Source: Novosphingobium mathurense
GTDB lineage: Bacteria; Pseudomonadota; Alphaproteobacteria; Sphingomonadales; Sphingomonadaceae
Assembly: GCF_900168325.1 (NCBI RefSeq)
Contig: NZ_FVZE01000010.1
Location: 32,938 to 96,937 of the forward strand
Direction: 5' to 3'
DNA length: 64,000 nucleotides
Position numbers and translations under genes: made by a program. Position 1 is the stretch's first letter. Every line of letters begins with the position of its first letter. The notes under the pieces were generated by a model. That model did no database searches and was not told where the DNA came from. It saw nothing but the letters and a program-made list of their open reading frames with translations. Positions 51,072 through 60,014 of the stretch are shown piece after piece.

Positions 51072-51293
51072 TCATTGCGTTCGATCAAGCCGCTTGCGCG
51101 AAGATCCGCTGTGGCACCCTTTCGCGCAGCAAGGTCCCTGCACCGGTCCCGGAGGACCATCGGGCGCCACCGGAATCGAGACCGCGCCGCCGCTGCACAA
51201 CGGGGCAACGAACGCACGCGCCTCGGCCTCGAGCGGGCCGATCATGGCCGGCAACAGCGCCAGCGCGGCAAACAGGGCAAGCTGGCGCTTCAC
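51072..51293 (-). CDS. Small exported Cys-rich protein in the cco-hem cluster
   Basis: A 73-residue protein beginning with GTG at 51293, overlapping the ccoS stop (GTGA). A signal peptide (LALFAALALLPAMIGPLEAEA) precedes APLCSGG, a proline-rich linker and GPCCAKGCHSGSSRKR. The CC-x3-CH cluster with a basic tail could bind copper or another metal. I know no characterised family. Its position between ccoS and hemN suggests a role in oxidase biogenesis. Confidence 0.7.
   Translation of the reverse strand: MKRQLALFAALALLPAMIGPLEAEARAFVAPLCSGGAVSIPVAPDGPPGPVQGPCCAKGCHSGSSRKRLDRTQ
51075..51088. promoter_or_regulatory. FNR-type box before hemN
   Basis: TTGCGTTCGATCAA has a perfect right half-site (ATCAA) and a TTG left half. 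Its centre is about 42 bases upstream of the hemN ATG, so transcription could begin at or next to the start codon. That would explain why hemN shows no ribosome-binding site. Confidence 0.5.
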
Positions 51294-51460
51294 GAATTGC
51301 GGTCCCCATCTGGATCGTCGCCGTCCTCATCTATCAGGATGCGGTTGGCCGCACCGTCGAGATCCTCGAACTGCCCGCTCTTCATCGCCCAGAAAAAGGC
51401 GCCGAGGCCGACGAGGCCCATGAGCAGGGCCAGCGGGATAAGAAAGCCGAGAATGGTCAC
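51290..51460 (-). CDS. ccoS: cbb3 oxidase assembly protein CcoS
   Basis: A 56-residue single-helix membrane protein: TILGFLIPLALLMGLVGLGAFFWAMKSGQFEDLDG is the CcoS signature, followed by an acidic tail (DEDGDDPDGD). It starts with GTG inside the ccoI stop (4-base overlap) and is needed for cofactor insertion into CcoN. Confidence 0.92.
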   Translation of the reverse strand: MTILGFLIPLALLMGLVGLGAFFWAMKSGQFEDLDGAANRILIDEDGDDPDGDRNS

Positions 51461-53604
51461 GCCGCCGGCCTCCCCGCAGCTCGTGCCAGCCGCAGCGAAT
51501 TGCCGACGACGATCAGCGAACTGGCCGACATCGCGATCGCGGCGAGGAGCGGCGTCACGAAGCCGAAGATCGCCAGCGGCACCGCAAAGAGATTGTAGAT
51601 GGCCGCCAGCGCAAAGTTCTGGCGCACCACCCGCATCGTCGCACGCGCCACGCGGATCGCCAGCGATACCGGCATGAGCCTGTCGCCGACGAAGACGGCA
51701 TCGGCAGCCTGTTGGCTGACGTCGCTCGCCCCGCCCGGAGCGATGGAGACATGGGCACCGGCAAGCGCCGGGCCATCGTTGAGGCCGTCGCCGATCATCA
51801 GAACCTTGTGGCCCTGCCCCGCCTTGCGCTCCAGCAGCGCCAGCTTGTCGGCCGGGCGCATCGCGGCGGTGGCGAAAAGCCCGAGCTCGCGCGCGACCTG
51901 CGCCACTGCCGCCTGACGGTCGCCCGAGGCGATGGCCGAAACGATGCCCTGTTCACCGAGCTGTTCCAGCGTCTCGCGCACGTCGGGGCGGAGCGGATCG
52001 GCAAAGGCGATGCGCTTGCGCACATCCCCGACGAGCAGGTCGACGGCGAGCCCGCCCGCTTCCACTTCCGGACGCAGCAGCGCCACCGGTTCGTCCGCGC
52101 AGTGCCCGTTCATGCCATGCCCCGCCGTCTCGCTGACGTCATCGAGCGTGGCCGGTTCGACGCCGGCACCGCGCAGCGCGCTTGCCAGGCCGCGGCTGAG
52201 CGGATGGCGGCTCGCCTGCGCGAGCGCGAGCGCGAGACCGCGCTGCCGGGCATCGAGCTCGGTGAGGTCGACGGGGCGCGGCTCGCCAAGGGTCAGCGTG
52301 CCGGTCTTGTCGAACAGCGCTTCATCCACTTCGGCGAGACGTTCGAGCGCGGACCCGTCCTTGATCAGCAGCCCGCGCTTCATCAGCGTACTTGCCGCCA
52401 CGACCTGGGCCGCCGGCACCGCGAGGCCCAGTGCACATGGGCATGTGATGATCAGCACCGCCACCGCGATCAACAGCGACTGGTAGACGCCCGCCCCCGC
52501 GAGCATCCAGCCGCAGAAGCTCAGGAACGCGAGGCTGTGCACCGCTGGAGCGTAGTAGCGCGCCGCCTTGTCGGCGATGCGCACATAGCGCGAACGCGAC
52601 TGACCGGCCTCGTCCATGAGGCGGGCGATATCGGCAATCGCGGTATCCTGTGCCGCCGCGGTTACCCGGACACGGACCGGATTGCCGAGGTTGATCGTCC
52701 CGGCATGGATCGTCTCGCCGACGCCCGCCGGACGCGGATCGCTCTCGCCGGTGAGCATCGAGGAATCGACCGTGGTGCGCCCTTCCAAGATCTCGCCATC
52801 GGCGGCCAGCGCCTCTCCGGCGGCAACCAGCATGACCATGCCGGCGGCCAGACGGTCCGCCTCGACATAGCGGGTGGAACCGTCCGTTTCGAGCACGTGC
52901 GCCCCGCGCCCCATGCGACCGAGCAGCGCGGCAATTCCCGAACGCGCGCGGCTGCGCATCATCGCATCGAGCACACGGCCTGCGAGCAGGAAGAACAGCA
53001 GCATGACCGCGCCGTCGAAATAGGCGTGGATGCCGCCGGTCAGGGTCTCGTACAGGCTCATCCCCGTTGCCAGCAGGACCCCGATCGAAATCGGCACGTC
53101 CATGTTGGTGCGGCGATAGCGCAAGGCCATCAGCGCCGAGGCAAAGAAGGGCCGACCGGCATAGGCGATGACGGGAATGGCGATCAGCGCCGAGAGCAGG
53201 TGGAACAGCTCGCGCGTCTCGCCTCCGGCCCCGGCCCAGACGCTGACAGACAGCAGCATGATGTTCATCATGCCGAAGCCGGCCACCGCCAGGGCCCGCA
53301 GCAGGCGCCGGGTTTCGGCGTCATCGCGGCCCAGCGGATTCTCGGCGGCGCGTTCGGCCTCGAAACCCAGCTTGCGCAGTTCCTCGAGGATATCGTCGCC
53401 GGTCAACGCGGGATCGTGGCTGACCGCGACGCGCTTGGCGGAGAAGTTGACGCGTGCGGCGGCAACGCCGGGCACGGCGGCAAGGCCGCGCTCGACCTTG
53501 CCGATGCAACCCGCGCAGCGCATGCCGGGCACGGTGAAACGGCTGTCGATGCAGGGCTGTGCAGCAGCGCCTTGCGCGGTGAGGTCGGGAACCGGCGCGT
53601 TCAT
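51457..53604 (-). CDS. ccoI: Copper-exporting P1B-type ATPase CcoI/FixI
   Basis: A 715-residue pump supplying copper for the CcoN binuclear centre. An N-terminal heavy-metal domain (VPGMRCAGCIGKVERGL), eight helices, the metal-binding ITCPCALGLAVP, the phosphorylated DKTGTLT and the hinge MIGDGLNDGPAL are all present. Its ATG overlaps the ccoH stop and its own stop overlaps ccoS, so the accessory genes are translationally chained. Confidence 0.95.
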   Translation of the reverse strand: MNAPVPDLTAQGAAAQPCIDSRFTVPGMRCAGCIGKVERGLAAVPGVAAARVNFSAKRVAVSHDPALTGDDILEELRKLGFEAERAAENPLGRDDAETRRLLRALAVAGFGMMNIMLLSVSVWAGAGGETRELFHLLSALIAIPVIAYAGRPFFASALMALRYRRTNMDVPISIGVLLATGMSLYETLTGGIHAYFDGAVMLLFFLLAGRVLDAMMRSRARSGIAALLGRMGRGAHVLETDGSTRYVEADRLAAGMVMLVAAGEALAADGEILEGRTTVDSSMLTGESDPRPAGVGETIHAGTINLGNPVRVRVTAAAQDTAIADIARLMDEAGQSRSRYVRIADKAARYYAPAVHSLAFLSFCGWMLAGAGVYQSLLIAVAVLIITCPCALGLAVPAAQVVAASTLMKRGLLIKDGSALERLAEVDEALFDKTGTLTLGEPRPVDLTELDARQRGLALALAQASRHPLSRGLASALRGAGVEPATLDDVSETAGHGMNGHCADEPVALLRPEVEAGGLAVDLLVGDVRKRIAFADPLRPDVRETLEQLGEQGIVSAIASGDRQAAVAQVARELGLFATAAMRPADKLALLERKAGQGHKVLMIGDGLNDGPALAGAHVSIAPGGASDVSQQAADAVFVGDRLMPVSLAIRVARATMRVVRQNFALAAIYNLFAVPLAIFGFVTPLLAAIAMSASSLIVVGNSLRLARAAGRPAA

Positions 53605-54059
53605 CGGATCGCCTGCTCGGTACGCCAGGTTTGCCCCCCTGCCTCGACCGCGAAGCGCAGGGTCCAGCGATCGTCGGGCAGCACTTCGCGACTGACCCAC
53701 TCGCCACCGCCATCGCGCTCGAAATGCAGCGTCATGTCCGGCTTGTGGCCGAGCGGGTGACGGGCCACGGCGGTCACCGTGGGATAGTCCGGCACATCGC
53801 CAAGAACGGCAAGCACCCGGCCGTCGGCACGGCGATCGGCATGCAGCGTCCAGCCAAGTGCCTTTTCCGCTTTCGCTTCATCGAGCCAACGGTTGAAATG
53901 CTGGCTGGCGACGTAGGAATTCTCGACGACGATGCCTCCGAAGGTCGAGCTGGCAAGCCCGGCCATCGTGAAATTGACGGCCACGACAACGCCAAAGCCT
54001 GCGACGAGGATCGCGGTCATGTGCTTGCCGGTAAAGGGGCGGACAGTGCGGCTCATCAT
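53601..54059 (-). CDS. ccoH: cbb3 oxidase assembly protein CcoH/FixH
   Basis: A 152-residue membrane-anchored protein: short cytoplasmic N-terminus (RPFTGKHM), one helix (TAILVAGFGVVVAVNFTMAGLA), then a periplasmic domain with GIVVENSYVASQHFNRWL, the usual FixH pattern. It stabilises the oxidase during assembly and interacts with CcoI. The start at 54059 overlaps ccoG (ATGA). Confidence 0.9.
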   Translation of the reverse strand: MMSRTVRPFTGKHMTAILVAGFGVVVAVNFTMAGLASSTFGGIVVENSYVASQHFNRWLDEAKAEKALGWTLHADRRADGRVLAVLGDVPDYPTVTAVARHPLGHKPDMTLHFERDGGGEWVSREVLPDDRWTLRFAVEAGGQTWRTEQAIR

Positions 54060-55513
54060 TGCTCTCCCGGGGCATCGAACTGGGCCTCGGCGCGATCCTG
54101 TTCGCGCGCTTCGCCAAGGGCCTGCAAGTGGAAAGTGAACTCCTGCGAGGGGGTACCGGCAGGCACCACCAGATAGGCGCGCAGGCTTTGCGTCTCGTCT
54201 GCGGGTACGGTGCGCGTCAACTTGGTGCCGGCCCCGTCCATGCCGACGTCGTCGCTCCAGATCTTCGCACCGGGCAGGCCCTCGATGGAAATCTCCATCT
54301 TGCGCGGGCGGCCCTGCATGTTGCGCAGGCGCAGGGTGTAGGCATTGCGGACCGAACCGTCGCTCAACAGGATGTAGGGCGGGTTGCGGTCCTTGGCGAC
54401 GGTCAGGTCGGTATGCACGCGGGTGCCCAGCAGGAACAGCAGCGAGAGGCCGATCCCGGCCCAGACCGCGAAATAGAGGATCGTGCGTGGACGCCAGATC
54501 AGCTTGAGGTGGCGCGTGGGCGGCTGCCCCGCCTTCTCGCGCTCGGCATCCTCCAGCGTGGCATAGTCGATCAGGCCGCGCGGGCGGCCCGTCTCGCCCA
54601 TCACCCGGTCGCAGGCATCGATGCACAGGGCACAGGTGATGCAGCCGATCTGCGGCCCTTCGCGGATGTCGATGCCGGTCGGGCAGACCGCGACGCACTG
54701 GTTGCAGTCGATGCAGTCGCCGAACTTGCCGGGATTCTTCCCGGCCTTCTTGACGCTGCCGCGCGGTTCACCGCGCCAGTCCTTGTAGGTGACGATCAGG
54801 GATTTCTCGTCGAGCATGGCAGTCTGGATACGCGGCCAGGGGCACATGTAGACGCAGACCTGCTCGCGCATGAAGCCGCCGAGCACGAACGTGGTCGCCG
54901 TCAGCACCGCCACCGTGGCGTAGGCAACCGGGTCGGCGGTGCCGGTCCAGAACGCCTGCTGCAGCGTGGGGGCATCGGCGAAATAGAAGATCCAGGCGCC
55001 GCCGGTGGCAAAACTGATCGCGAGATAGACCGTCCACTTGGCGAGGCGACGGGCGATCTTGGCCGGTCCCCAAGGGGCCTTGTAGAGCCGGAAGCGGGCA
55101 TTGCGGTCGCCGTCGAAGAAGCGGTCGACATGCTGGAACAGGTCGGTCCAGACCGTCTGCGGGCAGGCATAGCCGCACCACGCGCGGCCCACCGCACTGG
55201 TCACGAGGAACAGGCCGATGCCGGCCATGATCAGCAGGCCCGCCACGAAGTAGAACTCGTGCGGCCAGATCTCGATGCCGAACATGTAGAAGCGGCGATG
55301 GGCAAGATCGACCAGCACCGCCTGATCGGGCGCATAGGGGCCGCGGTCCCAGCGCAGCCACGGCGTGCCCCAGTAAATCGCGAGGCAGATCACCATGATC
55401 GCCCACTTGAGGCGACGGAACTTGCCGTCGATGCGCCGGTTGAAGACCGGCTCCCGCTTCGCATAGAGCGAAACGGGGCGGTCCTGCGTCTTGATCGGGT
55501 CGGGCTTGTTCAT
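54056..55513 (-). CDS. ccoG: cbb3 oxidase accessory ferredoxin protein CcoG/FixG
   Basis: A 485-residue polytopic membrane protein with two [4Fe-4S] motifs, CIDCNQCVAVCPTGIDIREG and CITCALCIDACDRVMG (~255-300), helices before and after, and a C-terminal immunoglobulin-like periplasmic domain. The family reduces Cu(II) to Cu(I) for oxidase maturation. The WCGYACPQTVWTDLF motif with two extra cysteines is intact. Confidence 0.95.
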   Translation of the reverse strand: MNKPDPIKTQDRPVSLYAKREPVFNRRIDGKFRRLKWAIMVICLAIYWGTPWLRWDRGPYAPDQAVLVDLAHRRFYMFGIEIWPHEFYFVAGLLIMAGIGLFLVTSAVGRAWCGYACPQTVWTDLFQHVDRFFDGDRNARFRLYKAPWGPAKIARRLAKWTVYLAISFATGGAWIFYFADAPTLQQAFWTGTADPVAYATVAVLTATTFVLGGFMREQVCVYMCPWPRIQTAMLDEKSLIVTYKDWRGEPRGSVKKAGKNPGKFGDCIDCNQCVAVCPTGIDIREGPQIGCITCALCIDACDRVMGETGRPRGLIDYATLEDAEREKAGQPPTRHLKLIWRPRTILYFAVWAGIGLSLLFLLGTRVHTDLTVAKDRNPPYILLSDGSVRNAYTLRLRNMQGRPRKMEISIEGLPGAKIWSDDVGMDGAGTKLTRTVPADETQSLRAYLVVPAGTPSQEFTFHLQALGEAREQDRAEAQFDAPGEQ

Positions 55514-55549
55514 CGTTCCAGTCCGCTTGGGGGCAGAGCGGCAGGCGGC

Positions 55550-56470
55550 TTATTCAGCCTCTGTCGGTTGCGTGTCGGGAGGGGCCGGGGTCTCGGCGAA
55601 GTCTTCGCCGCCACCCAGCGAGTGGACGTAGGCGGCCAGCATCTTGATCGTCACCGGATCGAGGCGATTGCCCCAGGCCGGCATCACGCCGTGGTGCGGG
55701 CGGGTGACCTGCGCGACGATGTCCTCGCGCCGGCCACCGTCGAGCCAGATCGCATCCGACAGGTTCGGCGCGCCGAACTGGCGGCTGCCCTTGCCCGCGG
55801 CGCCGTGGCACACCGCGCAATTGTCGGCGAAGATCTGCGCGCCCTGCTGCGAGGATGCACTGGCCCTGGCCTTGCCCGAGAGCGTCAGGACATAGTCGGC
55901 AATCTGGCCGACCTGTTCCGGCGTCAGCAGGCCGTCCGCGCCGAAGTTGGGCATCATCGACTGCCGGGTCTGATCGTCGCCGGGCTGGCGAACGCCGTGG
56001 ATCAGCGTGGTCTCGATGGTCTTGAGGTCGCCGCCCCACAGCCAGTCGTCGTCGTTGAGGTTGGGATAACCCTTGGAACCGGCCGCGCCCGCGCCGTGGC
56101 ACTGGACGCAGTTGACCTTGAAGGCCGCCGATCCGCCGGCGATCGCCGCGCGCATCAGTTCGGGATGGTCGGGCAACTGCTCGATCGGCATGTCCGCCAG
56201 CGCGGCCACCGTCCTGGCCCGCGCCGCCTGCTGCGCATCCAGTTCGTTCTGGAGCTGACCGCGGCTCGACCAGCCCAGCACGCCCTCGGTCGCGCCCGAG
56301 ATCATCGGCCAGGCCGGATAGGCCACGCAGTATCCGATCGCGAAAACGATGGTCGCGTAGAAGGTCCAGAGCCACCAGCGCGGCAGCGGGGTGTTGAGTT
56401 CCTCGATCCCGTCCCACTCGTGGCCGACGGTTTCGGTGTTGGTCGCTTCGTCGAGACGCTTCTCAGCCAT
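55550..56470 (-). CDS. ccoP: cbb3 oxidase di-haem cytochrome c subunit CcoP/FixP
   Basis: A 306-residue subunit with N-terminal helix (WWLWTFYATIVFAIGYCVAYP), then two c-type haem sites, CVQCHG (~130) and CAVCHG (~222), each with a downstream methionine (MMPNFG; MPAWGN). It relays electrons from CcoO. Its ATG lies eight bases inside the end of ccoQ. Confidence 0.95.
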   Translation of the reverse strand: MAEKRLDEATNTETVGHEWDGIEELNTPLPRWWLWTFYATIVFAIGYCVAYPAWPMISGATEGVLGWSSRGQLQNELDAQQAARARTVAALADMPIEQLPDHPELMRAAIAGGSAAFKVNCVQCHGAGAAGSKGYPNLNDDDWLWGGDLKTIETTLIHGVRQPGDDQTRQSMMPNFGADGLLTPEQVGQIADYVLTLSGKARASASSQQGAQIFADNCAVCHGAAGKGSRQFGAPNLSDAIWLDGGRREDIVAQVTRPHHGVMPAWGNRLDPVTIKMLAAYVHSLGGGEDFAETPAPPDTQPTEAE

Positions 56471-56633
56471 CGTTCTCGTCCTTGAAGATCATGTTGGCGG
56501 CATGGTCGTTCTTCACGCGCTGGCCGGGCCGGAAAGGCCAGGCGACCAGCACCAGGAAGATCAGCAGCATCGCCAGCAGGCCCCAGCTGTCGGCGATGTG
56601 CCGCAGCATGTCGTATGTGGAGTGCGTGCTCAT
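56463..56633 (-). CDS. ccoQ: cbb3 oxidase small subunit CcoQ/FixQ
   Basis: A 56-residue single-helix protein: MLRHIADSWGLLAMLLIFL, then VLVAWPFRPGQRVKNDHAA and a short polar tail. This is the CcoQ pattern of one helix followed by the FRPG motif. Its ATG overlaps the ccoO stop (ATGA) and its end overlaps ccoP. The gene is short enough to be missed by length-filtered predictions. Confidence 0.92.
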   Translation of the reverse strand: MSTHSTYDMLRHIADSWGLLAMLLIFLVLVAWPFRPGQRVKNDHAANMIFKDENDG

Positions 56634-57379
56634 CGGCCGCGCTCCGAAGCCAGTTCCTCCTGCGCCGCAGCGCCGTCGACATCGACCAGCGTTCCGAGCA
56701 TCTGGAGGTAGGCGACCAGCGCGTCCATTTCGGTCAGGCGCGAAGGGTTGCCGTCGAAGTCGCGGACCTGTGCCTTGGGGTAACGCTCCTCAAGGTCGCC
56801 CGCGTCCGCTTCCGGATCGGCCTGGGCCTTGAGGTCGGCCAGCGCCATCTTCACGTCCCGGTCGGTATAGGGCACGCCCACCCGCCGCAACGCCGTGAGG
56901 TTTGCGGCGATGTCCGGCACGTCGAGGTCGTTGTCCGCCAGGAAGCCGTATTGCGGCATCACCGATTCCGGCACCACCGACTGCGGGTTCTTCAGGTGCT
57001 GGACATGCCAGTCGTCCGAGTATCGCTTGCCGACGCGGGCAAGGTCCGGCCCGGTGCGCTTGGAGCCCCACTGGAACGGGTGGTCGTACATCGATTCCGC
57101 GGCAAGGCTGTAGTGCCCGTAGCGCTCCACCTCGTCGCGGAAGGGACGGATCATCTGGCTGTGGCAGACGTAGCAACCCTCGCGCACGTAGATGTCGCGC
57201 CCGGCCTGCTCGAGCGGGGTGTAGGGGCGCATGCCCTCCACCTTCTCGATCGTGTTGTCGATCCAGAACAGCGGGGCGATCTCGACCACGCCGCCGATCA
57301 CGACGGCGCCCAGCGCGGCGATGCCCAGAAGCGTGACGTTCTTTTCGAGCGTCTTGTGGCGTTCGGTCATGGAAGTCAT
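56630..57379 (-). CDS. ccoO: cbb3 oxidase mono-haem cytochrome c subunit CcoO/FixO
   Basis: A 249-residue membrane-anchored cytochrome. One N-terminal helix, then the haem c motif CYVCHSQMIRPFRDEVERYG and the axial-methionine region VVPESVMPQYGFL. The start MTSMTERHKTLEKN at 57379 has AGGGAA upstream. It lies 25 bases after ccoN in the operon. Confidence 0.95.
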   Translation of the reverse strand: MTSMTERHKTLEKNVTLLGIAALGAVVIGGVVEIAPLFWIDNTIEKVEGMRPYTPLEQAGRDIYVREGCYVCHSQMIRPFRDEVERYGHYSLAAESMYDHPFQWGSKRTGPDLARVGKRYSDDWHVQHLKNPQSVVPESVMPQYGFLADNDLDVPDIAANLTALRRVGVPYTDRDVKMALADLKAQADPEADAGDLEERYPKAQVRDFDGNPSRLTEMDALVAYLQMLGTLVDVDGAAAQEELASERGR

Positions 57380-57404
57380 TGTCGTTGTTCCCTGTTCGTC
57401 ACGC

Positions 57405-59057
57405 TTATTCGGCAGGAGCCAGGATCGGACGGTCGGCGACCGGGTCGTAGGCGGCATCGCGCATCGGCGCTTCCCGGCGCAGCTTGCCCAGGATGGTCGC
57501 CCAGACGTTGACCACCATGACCACCGCGCCGGCGAGGTAGAGCAGGCCGCCGAAGGCGCGCATGATGAACATCGGATGCAGGGCGGCGACGGTGTCGGCG
57601 AACGAGTTCACGAGGTAGCCGTCGGGCCCGTATTCACGCCACATCAGGCCCTGGGTGATCCCCGCCACCCACATGCTGGCGGCGTAGAAGACGATGCCGA
57701 TGGTCGCGAGCCAGAAGTGCCAGTTCACCATGCGCAGGCTGTAGAGCCGCTCGCGTCCCCACAGGCGCGGCACCAGATAATAGACGCAGGCGAACGTGAT
57801 CATGCCGTTCCAGCCCAGCGCGCCCGAGTGAACGTGGCCGATGGTCCAGTCGGTGTAGTGCGAGAGCGAATTGACGCTCTTCACGCTCATCATCGGGCCT
57901 TCGAACGTGCTCATGCCGTAGAAGGCGAGCGCCATGACCATCATGCGGATGATCGGGTCGGTGCGCACCTTGTCCCAGGCACCGTTGAGCGTCATCAGGC
58001 CGTTGATCATGCCGCCCCAGCTCGGCATCCACAGCATGACCGAGAAGACCATGCCCAGCGTCTGCGCCCAGTCGGGCAGCGCGGTATAGTGCAGGTGGTG
58101 CGGCCCCGCCCAGATGTAGAGAAAGATCAGCGACCAGAAGTGGATGATCGAGAGCCGATACGAATAGACCGGGCGCTCGGCCTGCTTGGGCACGAAGTAG
58201 TACATCATCGCCAGGAAGCCGGCGGTCAGGAAGAAGCCGACCGCGTTGTGCCCGTACCACCACTGCACCAGCGCGCCCTGCACGCCGGCGAAGAGCGGGT
58301 AGCTCTTCGACCCGAGCAGGCTGACCGGCATGTCGAGGTTGTTGACGACATGCAGCATGGCCACGGTGATGATGAAGGCAAGGTAGAACCAGTTGGCAAC
58401 GTAGATGTGCGGTTCGCTGCGCTTGATGATCGTGCCGACGAAGACCGCGAGATAGGCGACCCAGACGATCGTCAACCACCAGTCGACGTACCATTCCGGT
58501 TCGGCGTATTCCTTGCTCTCGGTAATGCCGAGCAGGTACCCGGTCGCGGCCAGCACGATGAACAGCTGGTAGCCCCAGAACACGAAGCGGGCGAGGCCGG
58601 GAAAGGCAAGCCGCGCCCGGCAGGTGCGCTGCACGACGTAGAAGCTCGTCGCGATCAGGGCATTGCCGCCGAACGCGAAGATCACCGCCGAGGTATGCAG
58701 CGGCCGCAGGCGCCCGAAATTGAGGAAAGGCTCGAAGTTGAGGACCGGCCAGGTGAGCTGCAGGGCGATGAACAGCCCCGCGGCGAAGCCCGCCATGCCC
58801 CAGAACACCGTGGCGATGACGCCCCAGCGGATCGGGTCGTCGTCGTACCGGCCCTCATCCACCGGCATCCGGAAGATACCGCGCGAGACGGCGGCATAGT
58901 CCGTGTTGCGCAAGGTGAACCAGAGGCAGACGAAGGCCGCGAGCGCGACGATCGCCATGTGAATTGCAAACCCGCCGTCAGCCGCCAAAGCAGCTGCGAT
59001 CACGGCAAGGAATAGCACGACAAGCCAAACGCCTGCCCGCGCAAGGACCGTTACCAT
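57405..59057 (-). CDS. ccoN: cbb3-type cytochrome c oxidase catalytic subunit CcoN/FixN
   Basis: A 550-residue haem-copper oxidase subunit with high oxygen affinity. Motifs RPLHTSAVIFAFGGNALIATSFYVVQRT, WWYGHNAVGFFLTAGFLA (CuB/haem region), GPHHLHYTALPDW and DWTIGHVHSGALGWNG hold the conserved histidines. It starts at 59057 with AGAAGG before it. The candidate FNR box at 59125-59138 is 68-81 bases upstream, so ccoNOQP-GHIS-hemN is predicted to switch on at low oxygen. Confidence 0.96.
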   Translation of the reverse strand: MVTVLARAGVWLVVLFLAVIAAALAADGGFAIHMAIVALAAFVCLWFTLRNTDYAAVSRGIFRMPVDEGRYDDDPIRWGVIATVFWGMAGFAAGLFIALQLTWPVLNFEPFLNFGRLRPLHTSAVIFAFGGNALIATSFYVVQRTCRARLAFPGLARFVFWGYQLFIVLAATGYLLGITESKEYAEPEWYVDWWLTIVWVAYLAVFVGTIIKRSEPHIYVANWFYLAFIITVAMLHVVNNLDMPVSLLGSKSYPLFAGVQGALVQWWYGHNAVGFFLTAGFLAMMYYFVPKQAERPVYSYRLSIIHFWSLIFLYIWAGPHHLHYTALPDWAQTLGMVFSVMLWMPSWGGMINGLMTLNGAWDKVRTDPIIRMMVMALAFYGMSTFEGPMMSVKSVNSLSHYTDWTIGHVHSGALGWNGMITFACVYYLVPRLWGRERLYSLRMVNWHFWLATIGIVFYAASMWVAGITQGLMWREYGPDGYLVNSFADTVAALHPMFIMRAFGGLLYLAGAVVMVVNVWATILGKLRREAPMRDAAYDPVADRPILAPAE

Positions 59058-59124
59058 ATACCTTCTCTTTCGAGATTGTTGCTGAACCTGTCTGCCCCCT
59101 TGGAGGCTGAGAATCGATCCGGCA

Positions 59125-59138
59125 TTGACCGGAATCAA
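59125..59138. promoter_or_regulatory. FNR-type box between ccoN and ompW
   Basis: TTGACCGGAATCAA fits TTGAY-N4-RTCAA. It lies upstream of ccoN on the minus strand and 155 bases before ompW on the plus strand, so one site could serve both genes. FNR control of cco operons is established, and ompW is an FNR-class target in enterobacteria. Confidence 0.75.
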
Positions 59139-59248
59139 AATCGGGTCCGCATGGCAAAAATAACGGAAATCCAAGGAAATTTGCGCGGAATCAAATCAAG
59201 CTGGCGCGAGATCGAGGAAAGGCTGTCCCTGCAGCCGCTGGCAATAGG

Positions 59249-59269
59249 GGGACCGCAAGGGGCGGTCCC
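59249..59269 (+). promoter_or_regulatory. 5'-UTR hairpin before ompW
   Basis: GGGACCGC and GCGGTCCC form an 8-bp stem with a five-base loop 24 bases before the ompW ATG. It may protect the mRNA or modulate translation; there is no T-run for termination. Confidence 0.4.
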
Positions 59270-59292
59270 GGCGGCGACGAAAGACAGGCAAT

Positions 59293-59991
59293 ATGCGCAA
59301 ACTGACGATGATGGCCGCACTGGCCGCAGCCACCGCTTTCTCGGCTCCGGCCATGGCCGGCAGCCCTGACGGTCACTTCCAGGTCAAGGTCCTCGGCACC
59401 GCCGTCCTGCCGGATGGCAAGATCGACAGCGTGAAGTCCGTCGACACCACCACGACGCTGGGCGGCGCCGTCGCCGCGCTCGGCAATCCGCAGACCAGGG
59501 CGAACGACAACGTCGTGCCCACGCTCGCGCTGGAGTACTTCTTCAACAAGACCTTCTCGGTCGAGACGATCTGCTGCTTCACCCAGCACCACGTCAACGG
59601 CGCCGGCGATCTGGCCGGTACGGAACTGGTCGACCATGTTCTGATCCTGCCCGCGACGCTGACCGCCAAGGCACACCTCGACACCGGTGGCCCGATCAAG
59701 CCTTACCTGGGCGCAGGTCCGGCGCTGTTCCTCGTCTTCGACGAGAAGCCGGGGGCAACCGCGGCGGCGCTGGGGATCGACAGGGTCAAGATGTCGAACA
59801 AGCTCGGCGTGGCCGCGCAGGCCGGCGTCGACATCGCACTGGGCGACCAGGGCTTCGGCCTTTCGCTCGATGCCAAGAAGTACTGGATGCGCCCGACCGC
59901 CTCTTTCTACGAAGGCGACACGCTGGCGCTCAAGACCCGGCACAAGCTCGATCCCTGGGTGCTGAGCGCGGGCGTATCCTACCGCTTCTGA
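59293..59991 (+). CDS. ompW: OmpW-family outer-membrane protein
   Basis: A 232-residue eight-stranded beta-barrel precursor. Signal peptide MRKLTMMAALAAATAFSAPAMA, then strands such as FQVKVLGTAVLPDGK, PTLALEYFFNKTFSVET, IKPYLGAGPALFLVF and a C-terminal WVLSAGVSYRF ending in the Phe required by BamA. OmpW proteins form hydrophobic channels and are often induced under oxygen limitation, which fits the shared FNR box. A terminator follows. Confidence 0.92.
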   Translation: MRKLTMMAALAAATAFSAPAMAGSPDGHFQVKVLGTAVLPDGKIDSVKSVDTTTTLGGAVAALGNPQTRANDNVVPTLALEYFFNKTFSVETICCFTQHHVNGAGDLAGTELVDHVLILPATLTAKAHLDTGGPIKPYLGAGPALFLVFDEKPGATAAALGIDRVKMSNKLGVAAQAGVDIALGDQGFGLSLDAKKYWMRPTASFYEGDTLALKTRHKLDPWVLSAGVSYRF

Positions 59992-60014
59992 CCCGGTCTT
60001 CTCCCGACAACGCG

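Noticed and set aside
59076..59292. Small plus-strand frame before ompW
   Set aside because: It overlaps the FNR box and the 5'-UTR hairpin and runs past the ompW start in another frame; no protein-like pattern.
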